From positions 1,054,001 to 1,118,000 of the forward strand of contig PZJY01000001.1 in assembly GCA_031472005.1 (NCBI GenBank): a stretch of DNA of 64,000 nt, given 5' to 3'. The notes under the pieces were generated by a model that saw nothing but the letters and a program-made list of their open reading frames with translations, was not told the DNA's origin and searched no databases. The position numbers were made by a program, and so were the translations under genes. Of the stretch, positions 23,275 through 34,340 are shown piece by piece. Numbering within the stretch: the first letter of the stretch is position 1; every line of letters starts with the position of its first letter. The stretch comes from Tetracladium setigerum (lineage: Eukaryota; Ascomycota; Leotiomycetes; Helotiales).

Positions 23275-23478
23275 CGATGACCAGCTGCAATGCAGCCATG
23301 AGTGAGGTATGGGGCAGTTGCCATACTCAGACGCATCCCTCCTATGGAGGAGCAAAAGTCCCCGCCGATGAACTGGCTCGCTTGAATAACACTCATCTCA
23401 ACGGTCGAGAGGTAAGATCACACGCCGCAAACCTCGAGGGCCATTACTGACGGAGGAAACAGATCAGTAACACAGAGT
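23275..23478 (+). CDS. Possible small gene of unknown function
   Basis: An open frame reads MTSCNAAMSEVWGSCHTQT, then HPSYGGAKVPADELARLNNT and HLNGRE. A plausible intron (GTAAGA..CTGAC..ACAG, 23411-23461) joins it in phase to ISNTE and a stop. Starting at 23278 this gives about 50 residues; an upstream extension of the frame is open but poor. The splice signals are good, yet the peptide is short and I know no family, so this is a weak call. Confidence 0.2.
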
Positions 23479-23850
23479 AGATCCGACATAAACTTGAAAT
23501 CTTTTGGCGCAGAAGATAAATACTTAAATTGTTCCATACTCGATTAATCTTCATCTTCCAAGGCATAGCTACCTTGACTTGCGAAGAGAAAGAAACCACG
23601 CAAGCATATCCTCAGGCCAACAGCGAAACCAGATTCATTCAAGTTAATAATGTATGAGAAACGGCCAACAGAAGTTGAAGGTCTGGGAAATACGCCGCTC
23701 CTCGACTCCCAAAGAAGAGCAATTTAAGACCGAATGACGGCTTCGTGTGAGAGGGTCAGCAAGACAGTCATCATAAAAGTAAGAGGGATCTCTTGTTTAC
23801 CTTTATTTCCCAGTTCAACACCTTGATTTAGGATAGCTAGTACCCAGAAA

Positions 23851-24444
23851 CTAGCAACTAGTTGCTCCAGAGCCTCTAGCTGCCGCGCAGAAGCTCAATC
23901 CCGGGTAGTGATTCATGTAGCCTTCATCAATTTTTACGACCCTATTTTGACTGTCGACGTCGGTCCAGGCAAGAGTTCCAGCAACATACCACCCGCAGGC
24001 TTGGGTAATCTTAGCGAGATTTTGGGCGTACCATACTGGATGGCCGTAGTTGACACCTTTATTGCCTGCTTGCGAACAAATGAAGGCAACCACACTTCCA
24101 CGAATAACATAGAAGCTATAGTTTCCACCAAAATAGTTGTTAATGTTGGCAGCCAACTGTCCTTTCAGAGCAGCGACTGCTTGGTCGCAGTTGGCATGGT
24201 TCATGTTGTGCCCGCAGCCGCAGTGAAATCTCTCATTCGGGCCAGCCTGGCGTTTGGTAGAAGGGGTCGTTCTTTTGACTTTGAGTTCAGTGGAGACTGG
24301 GAAATCCTTGATTTTTTTGTGAATCTCTTTGCCATCTTTCATGTAGACAGTGTAGACACCATCCACGACTCCTGCTGGAAGAGTGTAGGCCTCTGTCAAC
24401 GAGAACGAGATTGCGAGGAATATGAAGAGAATTCGTTGTAGCAT
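23851..24444 (-). CDS. Secreted Cys-containing protein with Kex2-like sites; candidate effector
   Basis: A single exon starts at 24444 and encodes 197 residues. The N-terminus MLQRILFIFLAISFSLTEA is a clear signal peptide. A pro-region follows with two Lys-Arg dibasic sites (KR at 57-58 and at 64-65, TPSTKR before QAGPNE), which fit Kex2 processing. The mature part of about 132 residues has seven cysteines, starting with FHCGCGHNMNHANCDQAV, and the gene ends ARGSGATSC. Asn-Tyr-Ser at 108-110 is a potential N-glycosylation site. I know no named domain. Size, secretion and cysteines fit a small secreted protein acting outside the cell, perhaps on a host or competitor; that is inference. The long plus-strand open frame over it is a shadow. 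Confidence 0.75.
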   Translation of the reverse strand: MLQRILFIFLAISFSLTEAYTLPAGVVDGVYTVYMKDGKEIHKKIKDFPVSTELKVKRTTPSTKRQAGPNERFHCGCGHNMNHANCDQAVAALKGQLAANINNYFGGNYSFYVIRGSVVAFICSQAGNKGVNYGHPVWYAQNLAKITQACGWYVAGTLAWTDVDSQNRVVKIDEGYMNHYPGLSFCAAARGSGATSC

Positions 24445-27400
24445 CGTGTTTGAGTGAATTGAACTGAATTGAATTGGCTTGAAATAATGAATTTGGTTGA
24501 ACTAATGTACTTCGAGAAGGTCTCGATCTTTGCCCAAAGAGAGAGCGCGAGCGAGAACTTGAGGGAGGTAGCTGCGCAAATCGGCCAACACGATCAGAAA
24601 AGCTGGGCTATCTGAAGGATTTATGCAGCAGGAAGTCCTCCTGTACATGCTTGCGAGAATGGTACATCGGATTCTCGACGGGGGTTCCGAGAAAGAGGCT
24701 TCCTGGGCGCTTAATGACCCGTGTTTGCTACAGAAGTTCTTGCAGCTTGCACTGCATATTGTTTTCAGCCACATCCATTCTTTCATAGTCTGCAGGACAG
24801 TTCAGCAGAGAATGAATAAGATGATTCGCCTGGTCGAACTAGATTCTCACACATCACTGCGAGAGCTCTCAGAAACTTTGGTAGACCTGCTGAGTGCGAC
24901 AGTTGAACTGAGGTGGGATAAATGCGTCTGGCAACGGAGAAGTGAATCTGATAACATAAGTCGTGGACTGAAATCAGAGTGCCTACTGAGCCAGTAAGTA
25001 AGTGGTCAGTGAGCCAGGGGATTTCCGATTACTTACTGATATAATCTGAAATCTTTAACTTACCGACTTAGCCTACCTACTTAGCACTCTGTACAAATGT
25101 TTACTGTATCATACTCACCCATGGTCGGCAAACCCATCGCGAAATTCAAAAAAAACTGGACATTCTTTGTTCGTTATCCAGTCATCCAACTAAGAAACTC
25201 ATGTCCTGATTATCCATTGCTTCTGCCAGGACTAGAAGAGATACTCTGGTTTGGAAACGGTACCGTCAAGGTAGGTCGTTCGGGACAAATAGTGGAATGC
25301 CAAGGAACTCTCCGAATACAATGGTAAAAGTTATGGCCCCCTTTCTCAACACCATTGGAAACTTCCTTCTCGATAGCGACTATCCCTCCGTCGCTGACTC
25401 GTTGAAAAACCTTGATGAAATCCAACCGGGCTAAATACCCTTCCATTTCAGTCCTCTATGAATAGCGGCGGATGGTAGCATGTTTCCACAATAACCGCTC
25501 TGAATTGCATCGCATCATATCCGAGAGTGGAGTGCAATGGAAAATTGTCAAGATTCGGTGTGCTGGGTAGAAGCAGTTCGTCCGGCTACAAAGTATCTTG
25601 TTTCTCTCTTTGGGTCGTTTTTGGGTGATGTGACCAATTCTGAGTTATTGTTCCAAGCATCTGTCGCTGCCGGTGGGCGAGCTGGTAGCCGTCAACTATC
25701 CCTTCTATGGGAGAACCTTCATCGAACTTTACATGGAGTACGATGTCACCAATCCATTATCCAACCTAGACCGCGATAACTTGACTGATCTAACAAAAGT
25801 TCCAGGACCGATTTGGGGAGAGACTTGCAAAGCTTTTCAACTCCTTCAAGAACCCCTTTTTGATACCGCTGAATTTGCGAATTCTGCGTCGGACAGTAAC
25901 ACATTACAAAGCAAACCACATGTGATCATTCGCGCTATCATTGTATAACACGCTAGCGTATACAAGTGCAACGATGTAAGGAAGACCAGCTCGGACAGTA
26001 ATGTGTCGCCTTTCCTGCCTCAACTTAAATCAAAGCCGTACTTCCAACTTGAAAGCCTCCAAACACAACACACAGTTTGAATACCTGTGGATGTCAATCC
26101 CTTTTCCCATCACTACAGAAGCCGAATGGAAAAAAAGAGGTGCCTTGTACGCAGATTTTTTGATCGGCTAAAGTTGCAATCACATCAGATCCAATGTACT
26201 GCATGCCATAAAACCATGACTAAGAACCAACGCGAAAGAAAAGTAGGAACCGTATCTCAATTTCCAACAAAGCCCAAGAAAATACTCTAGTGAATGAATA
26301 TGAAGAGCAAAAACTCGACTTCTCGGCAACACGACAACTGTTGTGGTACGTACTAGGCATCCACAATAAGAACCCAGAGCCTGCATATTTACAACAATGA
26401 TAGATATGCTGTAATGCGGCACGGTAACGATCGATTATTGTTCAATCTTACCCTCCACCACAATAATGGAGGGGGCCTTTGGAGCCAGGCGAAGCAGGCG
26501 CGAAATGTAAAATGACTGGAGCCGGTTTGTATGAACGGCGTTCCCGAGATATAAAAGATATTGAACATGTGTTCATCATAACTATCGTCACGTTCAAAGC
26601 AGACAAGTAATAGTGTAGAACCAGATTTCCTAACGCAACATTTGGTGCCTTGGCATCTGTCATTGTTACTCGCTTTGCTGTGTGAGAATATATTTTCTTC
26701 CTGATGTAACAGTCCGATGTGTGAAAATATCGCAAGAAAAGGAATGCAAAACGATAGAAATCAAGATCAATCCAGATGAACAAATCCCCACATGCATTTC
26801 TAATATCTCGAAAAAGTCAGATGACACAACAGCAGAAGAAAGGGAGAAAAAAGATTCCCGAGTCCGCCGTACGAGTTGATATGCATGCACTTGCATGTTG
26901 CAGCACACCTTGCTGCTTTGCTCATGCATGTGAGGAATGGTTGGGTGATGGGTGGTGTGTGATGATGATGATGGCTTGCCGTTGCGATGCTGGTGGGATG
27001 GATGAAAGGGTGGAAGAATGCAAAGAGGGGTAATCTCTGTAATCAGGGTACTTTTGCATGTGTGTTTTCTATTCTTGCTTTGCCATATGAGAAAAAAAAA
27101 GATGGATGGGGATGAGGAAGTGACCTTTAGCGGCTGTGGATATTTCCAAGTCGCGCGACAGAAATTTGGTAGGAAAAGAACGCGCTTTTCCCACCAAGCG
27201 CAAAAAAGTCACCCGATTATTACGTGTGCCTGGCTTAAGTGCACGTGTTGGAAGTTCGTGATGATCATAAAGCGAAGATGAGGTGAAGGTAAATCCTCGG
27301 TCCACATTTGGCTATATTCGTTCGCGTCCTCGGAAAAGCGTCTTGGCTAGAAGCGTGCTGAGATATTCTGGTCTTGAGATTCGACATTCTTGATATTACA

Positions 27401-29646
27401 TATCGTTCGTCTGTTGGATCGTATAGAACTCATTATCGAGCAACCTGTACAATTGTGCATCTCTCGCCACAGGATTGAGTTGATCTGCTTGTTTTCTGCG
27501 AACGAGTTGCTAGGAGAGCCCTCTTCTCATCCAACAACTGACCCAACAGTAGTATGAGCGTAGATGGAGTGCGTGGGAAGATGCACACATGCTCCGCAAT
27601 CGCCTGCAAGCATCTTGGATGGTAGCATCAAATTGCAGTGTGCAGACGCCGTGGGGTGCATGATTTGTACCGAATGGCTAACCGTGGCACTGGATGATCC
27701 ATCGTGCGAGTTATATACTGTAGACTCGATACCGTGTTTCATTTTGCTTTTTCTTTCGAGATGTCTCCTTTCTTGCCATCTTTCTCCCGTTTCTGTTTCT
27801 GTCTCTGTCTCTCTCTACTCTTCAGGTCGCTCCAAGTTTGGATAGGGTGGATGACGGGACTAGTTTTCTCGAGTTGATTGTTTGTGTCAGAAACAAGCAG
27901 TAAGGCCGAGATTCAAGATCATTATCGTGAGATTAGGATGGGGGTCATTTGGGTCGTTCGTTGCACGATATCAGCCAGAAAGGGAGCTCAATTAGGCAGC
28001 CGGATAGAAGAGTGAAGTTGGGTGATCCGAGATTGCGAGTTTCCCCCAAGCAAGTAGGCACAGAGCGTGTGGCGAGACGAGTCGCTGGATTATTATTTCG
28101 AGGCCCTTGACATGAAAAAACTTCTAGAAGAAAGGAAGACTGGGATTGTTCGAGGATGAAGGAGTCTACCCCTCATCTACCGCAAAGATTGTAGATGAAG
28201 CAGATGTTTCAAATGGTTTTGATACTCCTGCTCCCTGCTGAACGTGGTCGCTTGTTTTGTTTCGGTTGGGAACCGAGCGAACTTCACAACATCATCTCCT
28301 AATTACGGCCTCAAAGATTGGTTGTAACTTGCAAGCCCCCCGCCCTCACGACATGATTATTGCTCTTGTCACTAGTTTACTAGTACTTTTGCTGCATGGC
28401 ATACCACTCGGACTTTACTCCGTCTGTGGTACTGCTGCTGTTGGGTACCCGTCAGCCGTTGGAATAATGTTGTGCTTTCTGGAACCTCTCTCTCTGGATC
28501 TATGTTTACCTTTGTTTCTTCCTTCTCACTCTCAACTCACTTGCTCTCTCCCACTTTCATTCACAATAATGCAATTGCTCAGCAAATGTGCCAGGAAGTC
28601 GTCCGGCATTCTTCCACCCATCTGTCCTCTTCTACCAAAAGGAAATGAAGCCAGACAATTTCAAAATAGGCACTGCGGTAATGAACTGCACGAAAGCCTC
28701 CACTTCTCCCTCCTCCCTTCTCCTCCCGCGACCCCTTGGCGAGCGTGTGGTTCACCAGCGGACCCTCGCGAGGGAAGTTAGGGAACGCCAGGCCCAATCG
28801 GTGGGAATGACCCTCTCTAATCTTCCAACCGGGACCAGAGGGCGGCCATATGGGCGTCTCGCTATATAATGGCTGGGTGCAAATATGGATCGCTAATCCC
28901 AACTGAGATGCCATGCCCGAGGCAGTTGAGACTTCTCACCACCCGTTGAACCCTCATCTGGTGCAATTATTCTTCCTCTGAGGGGGGCGACTCTACAAAG
29001 AAATCCCTTCCCTCTACTACGTGCACTGCTCTCTTCCTCCTCTGCCATATCGTCGGCTCCTCTTTCTCCCACTCTCTCTCGTCTGTATCTGCATCTGGGT
29101 CCCTCTCGTCCTTGTCCTCCTCCTTTTCTTCTGATCTCCTCTCCTTTCTCCTCCTCCTCGTCTCACGTCTCATCGTCGCCTCTCTATAGCGTCGTCTCTC
29201 TGTGTGTGTTGATATTCCTCAACAACAGACAGACACCCTCTCTCTCCGGTCTATTGTCGTCGTCGTTGCGTCCCAGGACCCCTCCTTTTCTGTGCATTAA
29301 AAAAAGGTTGTCCGCCTTACTTTTTTTGGTGAGTGAGACCAAAAAATCTCCCCTCAAAACACACTAGGGCCGCATTCGCTGTTGGCCCAGCGAGACTTTT
29401 TCGAATTTTCGGCTACCACCTTCCTTTTTGCGCCCACCCTCACCAACTACTCGAGTATCCCACGGGGAAATCATCGCGGAATCGCTTTCTCCAGATCATG
29501 ATCACCACATTTTACTGACGCCTGGAGTTGTCACTTAGTCTCCCTTACGGCCTTCTCGTCGCGCATACGTTCCTTATACTCTCGACCTCTAGCAAGCACT
29601 GCGGGCTCCAGTCTTCGAAGCAACCTCAACCACACATATCCTAAGC
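24445..29646. other. Long gene-poor region
   Basis: 5.2 kb with no gene I can name. Around 25097-25948 there are coding-like pieces in different frames, listed separately. 27750-27830 and 28980-29260 are pyrimidine-rich, the latter probably the leader or promoter of the gene at 29647. The remaining open frames are short and overlap one another. Confidence 0.4.
25097..25948 (+). pseudogene. Possible decayed gene of unknown function
   Basis: Coding-like pieces on the plus strand occur in successive frames. These are PVIQLRNSCPDYPLLLPGL (about 25165-25225), MAPFLNTIGNFLLDSDYPSV (about 25334-25395) and a long stretch beginning GELVAVNYPFYGRTFIELYM, ending KPHVIIRAIIV at 25945. They are split by stops, with no obvious splice sites that join them. 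They could be exons of a gene with more indels or a relic. I do not recognise a family. Confidence 0.25.
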
Positions 29647-31285
29647 ATGTCTTATTACGATAATCAACAGTGGTCTGCCGGCGCTCAACAGCCAAGTTGG
29701 GAACAGCAGACCCCTCCGGCTCGATCAGGTATGTTTTCACGGTTCTGGGGATAATGGTTGTATGGCTTGTTAGGGTGCGATATTGACAGGTGTTCGCAGG
29801 TGCTAGTTCAGCCGTCCCACGAGAAGAATCATCTGCATTCAGCACACAAATCGAGGGTACGTTACAAAAGAATGAAAATCCGAATCGCGTATGGGTCTCT
29901 GCGGATTCTATGCAGCAGAGGGGCATAGGGGCTGAGAGCAAGCTGGACTCCTCAGCGCTGTGCGCAAGTTGCGCAGTGGAAGAATTGGAGGCTGACTTGA
30001 AGACACAGAGGTTGATCGCGCGCTTGATAATCTGGTGAAGAGCGGAAAGATGTTTAACATGCCTGGGCGTCGTGAATCGGCTTCTCTGGGTGGTCCACCA
30101 AGGGATTTCCCCAGCAATTTGGTACGGCGCACACTCATCAATTTTGGTCCTCAACACTCATGCAAAAAACTAGATCCTCGTATGGGAGGCGCTCCTCCTC
30201 GCAGCCACTCCGTTAGCGAATTCGGCGATCAACGATCCTTCTCGGGTTCAAACCTACAGAATTTCTACGCGACCCAACGACACCAGCCATCGCGCGGCGC
30301 AAGTGAGGCCGAACAAGTAATGCAGGCAAAGCGAAGGATGGCAGCTCAACGTGAGAGAGAGCTGCGCAACTATCATCAGGAGCAGCAATACAACCGAAGT
30401 AGGCCTCCCTCTTCTGTATAACACAAACTCCATCACCAAAATCTTGTACCCAGCGGTTCACACCATCACTCAAATTTCCCTGTACATGTTCCTTTTACTT
30501 CTGGTGCTGTGATGAGAAACGAATACAATGTCCATCTTCCTCCTCTCTATATCCACATTTACTGACTGGAAGGCGTTACAGCTGAAGTCCCAACATTTGG
30601 AGGTAAATCCGATCGTACTATGAGCCCTGGCAGTGGAATGAGCGAGGAAGAACGTCGTGAATTGATTGCTCGCCAACGAAGTGCTCTCTACGGAGAAGGT
30701 CCAGCTTTCTCAGAGAATGGTGCATTTGATGAGAACGGCACCCCTCGCCCAAACACCCAGGGGTCCGGAACTCAGTCAGCCACTGGCATTCGCGGCCACT
30801 CCCTCTCTGCATTTGACCACCAGCAAGCTCCCGTTGAGCCTCAATCAGCAGGGGGTCATGGTCAAGGGCAGCAACGCTCCCGTGCCAACAGTACCTCATC
30901 GCCGTCCTCTAACCCAACGAGCAGCTTCAGTCTCTTTGAGTCTACGGCACAACAATCCAGTCGCACTTCGACTTCTTCCCCAGGAGGATCTCCACCTCGT
31001 CAAGGCAAGAGCCAAACCTCGGGTGGTGTAGCTCCAATTGGTACTCGTCCTGCTCAAGCAGCAAATCCTGCTTTGAACAAGCGCTCAACCACCCCCCTCC
31101 CATCGCCACTGAGCTACGGCTTCTCTCCTAATGAGGATGGCCAACAAGAGAAGGACAACAGGGCCACCTCTGCCGCCTCCAACCCTAACAACGGACAACA
31201 ACAAGATGCCGCTTTGGGCTGGGGATCCAAGAGCGCTGTCTGGGGCAAGAACTCTCTCGGTGTCCAAGCCTCCGTTTGGGGTTAA
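29647..31285 (+). CDS. Conserved fungal low-complexity protein of unknown function
   Basis: Exons 29647-29728, 29800-29856, 30009-30121, 30174-30398 and 30582-31285. The product starts MSYYDNQQWSAGAQQPSWEQ. A likely ordered helix runs through TQIEEVDRALDNLVKSGKMF, NMPGRRESAS follows, and there is a basic coiled stretch (QVMQAKRRMAAQRERELRN). Then come EEERRELIARQRSALYGE, Ser/Pro-rich linkers and a C-terminus with WGKNSLGVQASVWG. I believe this layout recurs widely in Pezizomycotina as an uncharacterised cytosolic protein; I cannot name a function. The splice phases at the third intron disagree by one base (donor GG at 30121-30122 followed by acceptor at 30173). One extra G at the exon end gives DPRMGGAPPR and a total of 393 residues. 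Confidence 0.75.
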
Positions 31286-32956
31286 ATCGCCCAACTCAGC
31301 ATCTCTTATATTGGCATCGAGTCCTCCTCTCTACTCTCTCGATATGTTTGTCCCCATCAAGTGATCGTTCTCCTTTGGGATATCTCGGTTGCAGAATTTG
31401 ATATTTTTTCCTGGTTGGTGTCTGCTGCATTAGTGGAGTGTATGGAACCTATCTTGTTAAACTGGATACCATCTGCTCATTTCCCCTCGCCGCTCTGGAT
31501 GTTTGTTCGTTGGTCGGTCGGTCGGTTGGGTCTATCGGTCTTCTCTTTCGGGTATCGGGGTGGGTGTATGAAATTGCGAAAGATGGGGTTGCGCGTGTAT
31601 GCTGCAGAAGTCGGGCCGGATCGGCTTGGGGGCGGATTTTCAAAAAAAGTAAAAACGGGGCGAGGTGTTTTTTTCATTTTCTTCCCTTTTCGCATTCTAC
31701 GGGTTCTGTCTCTCGCGCACGGGGTGTTGATGTGTTTTTGTGGAATTCTGGCATTTGCGTTGCGTCTGGTGGGAAATATGGGAAATATCAGGCTTTTCTT
31801 TAACGGAAAGAGGCGAAGGGAACAGGAAAGGGAAGACTGGGGTTGTCTGTTAGTCTGGCTGTCTGTGTGTGTAATTAAGAAATTAGGAAAACTTAGGAAA
31901 CGGTATAAGGGACAATATGGGTAATTAAATTTTGGAGGTTTTACGGTTATTCTTTGGTTCTTGCAAGTACGCAGACGCTCACATTGGCGCCAATATTCCT
32001 TATCTCTTTTTTTATTTATTCATCAAATCTCGTCCAAAATAACAGTACACCAACGTTCGTTTGGTTTGGGGGTTGCACGGTTCATGGTTGGTGTTTAGCA
32101 TCAAAAGGAATTCAGGAAAGAATGGAATCGTCAGATGTGTTATGGGATTGACAGAAATTTAATTTGAATTCCCTACTTGCTAGGTTAATTTTGTATAGTG
32201 TGTTGATTACCTCGCAGGGCTGACTTCGACCTCTCTGTGATATGCACTCCATGCCTTCTCTCTCTCGTCCTATCGCATTTTCTTTCTATACACATGGTAG
32301 CGAGGACCGTCCTAGTACCTGAACACTTTGGCTTTGATTTCACCTTCAGAAGTCTTCGAAGCTCGGGAGTCATGATGAGCCATGGCTACCTATATTTAGG
32401 CGAGATTTCAGACGACACTAAGGATCTACTGTATCTTTCCTACCTTTCATTTTCATCATTCTCATCATGCCAAAGATTCTCAAAATTTAGCTGCGAGCTA
32501 GGTACGAGTCCTTTGTTTAGTATCGATATAGATTTTGTTTTTGCCCTTAAAAATACTCGAAATGCACAAAGTGGTATATAGAATCATAACATAAAACAAA
32601 GACATCCTCTCTATCAGAGCTTTCCTTCCCAAGAGAAACGAAGCAGTAAGAGAGAATCCATACTCCAGTTTTTCCATGCTTGTGATTTTCATCACGTCCC
32701 AAGTCCCTGATTGCAATTTCCAATTTCCAATTTCCCGATTTCGAAAGTTCCAGTCACATACCCATGCCTATGATATAGGTCAATTTCGTTTCGTCAGATA
32801 TCTGACCCGTTCCTGAACTGTCTTGACTTCTTCCTTCCTCCTCCTTGTACAGGAAGGGCTTTTCCTTCTTTCTTCATAAATTGAAGACTCGTCTCCAACC
32901 CACAATCACCTGCAAATACCATCTCAATAGAGTGCCTATCCATCTAATAAAACTCC
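31286..32956. other. Convergent intergenic region
   Basis: 1.7 kb between two gene 3' ends. It is T-rich on the plus strand at 31360-32050. Open frames here (such as 31361-31924) are shaped by T/G-rich composition and are not convincing. Confidence 0.4.
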
Positions 32957-33911
32957 TCATGATTTTTCACCCACACTCTTCCCTTCCCCTACCAACCGCG
33001 AGTGCCCAACGACATTCTCCTCTTCCTCGTCCTCCTCAAAAAACAACCTCCTCTCCTCATCCCTCCACTCCCTAACCCACAACCCCCTCGCATAATCCCT
33101 CACCCACAACGCACCCACAAACTGCAACAGCGTCGCCGCAATGACGCCCGCCATCAGCGTCAACTGAATCAACCACACCACATTCACGCAATTCTGCTGT
33201 GTCCAATCCGAAGCTATTGTCTCGATATCAAACGCTGATGATGATGATGTTGTTGTTTCAGTTGTGTGAATAGATGATGATGTGGAGGAGGAGGAGGAAA
33301 AGGTACCGGTCGTGAGGTGAGAGGCGAAATTGGGATAGGCGGATGTGGTGGAGGCGCATATTGAGGTGGAGAGTTGTTGGAGGAGACCGAGGAGGAGAAA
33401 GCGTGGGATGGAGAAGAGGAGAGTGTCGAGGAGGAGGTAGTTGGAGAAGATGGCGATGCTGAGTGCATGTTGCTATAATCCCAAATCAGTATAAATTCTG
33501 GGTTCAAACTTTACAAAAACAAAGCAAAATCAAATCCTTGCAAAAGGGTGCTTTCAACTTTGTTGACTATCTATGGAGGAGTTTTGAAAGTTGGAGGGGA
33601 GGTGGTGTTGGTGGGGTTTGCTTGCTTACCCGTATCGCTCCAACTAAGCCGGTGATGCTAAGTAGGTTCGCAAAATGTAGATACCACCCAAAGACGCTGG
33701 CGAGGCGATACGGATCATCCGGAAGGTTGTGAAAAAGCAACGTAGAGAAGGTATTGGATGTGATGGAGGTCAGAGTTATGAGGAGGGTGATTGTTCTGTT
33801 TGGTGGTTAGTATACCAAAACTTCCGCAAACAAACAACCGAAAGATACGGTGAGGAGGAATGGAAAAGAGAGCGTGAACAGCAGGACTAACCTGGATCTT
33901 GAGTATGCCAT
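32957..33911 (-). CDS. Four-transmembrane-segment protein of unknown function
   Basis: Minus-strand exons 33911-33892, 33795-33630 and 33472-32957 give an intact 233-residue protein starting MAYSRSR. Four hydrophobic segments: TITLLITLTSITSNTFSTLL, YLHFANLLSITGLVGAI, NYLLLDTLLFSIPRFLLLGL and VVWLIQLTLMAGVIAATLLQ. A Ser/Thr-rich loop (SSSSSTSSSIHTTETTTSSS) lies between segments 3 and 4, probably outside and O-glycosylated. The C-terminal tail is acidic (FFEEDEEEEN). This resembles a tetraspan layout, but no named signature is visible. The central exon has no ATG and was joined by splice phase; all three exons fit. Confidence 0.7.
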
Positions 33912-34316
33912 TTCGCAAGCTGAAAACAGTGTTCAGAGTTCTCTTCGTTTCGCCAAAGAGTTTCCTGGTGAGATGGTGTTGTTGGTATGATCCGATCTTT
34001 CCGGGGATTTGTGGTTGTGTTTTTGAGCTTCCAGCTGTATCATTTACCAACGTACAATAAATAGCTGGCTAGCAAGGTATTCGTTGTTTAAATCCAGCCA
34101 GCTGGTGAGCGATAGCAATCCAGAGTGCGTGAGTGAATGTTTAATTTCCTCTTCAATTTCTGAATAATTGACCGGAGAGAGGAGTAGTGATGACTCGAGC
34201 GGGTCTCATTTGTATATTTTCTGATTTCTAAGTTCCAGAAAAATGACGTGAGGAGGCGGCTCCTATGTGAGGAGAAGAGCTTGCTTGTGGTGCTTATGCT
34301 CTGTGTCAGTCATGAT

Positions 34317-34340
34317 TTGATTGATCGATCGATCAATCAA
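34317..34340. repeat. Perfect 24-bp palindrome centred on GATCGATC
   Basis: The two 12-base halves, beginning TTGATTGATC, are exact reverse complements with no spacer. Confidence 0.9.

Noticed and set aside
23908..24441. 177-codon plus-strand open frame
   Set aside because: Exact antisense of the secreted Cys-containing gene, which has a signal peptide and Kex2 sites.
28257..28781. 174-codon plus-strand open frame
   Set aside because: No ATG at its start and low-complexity Leu/Ser/Pro content caused by a pyrimidine-rich stretch.
31361..31924. 187-codon plus-strand open frame after the gene at 29647
   Set aside because: T/G-rich 3' flank gives a stop-poor frame; no start context and no protein-like pattern.
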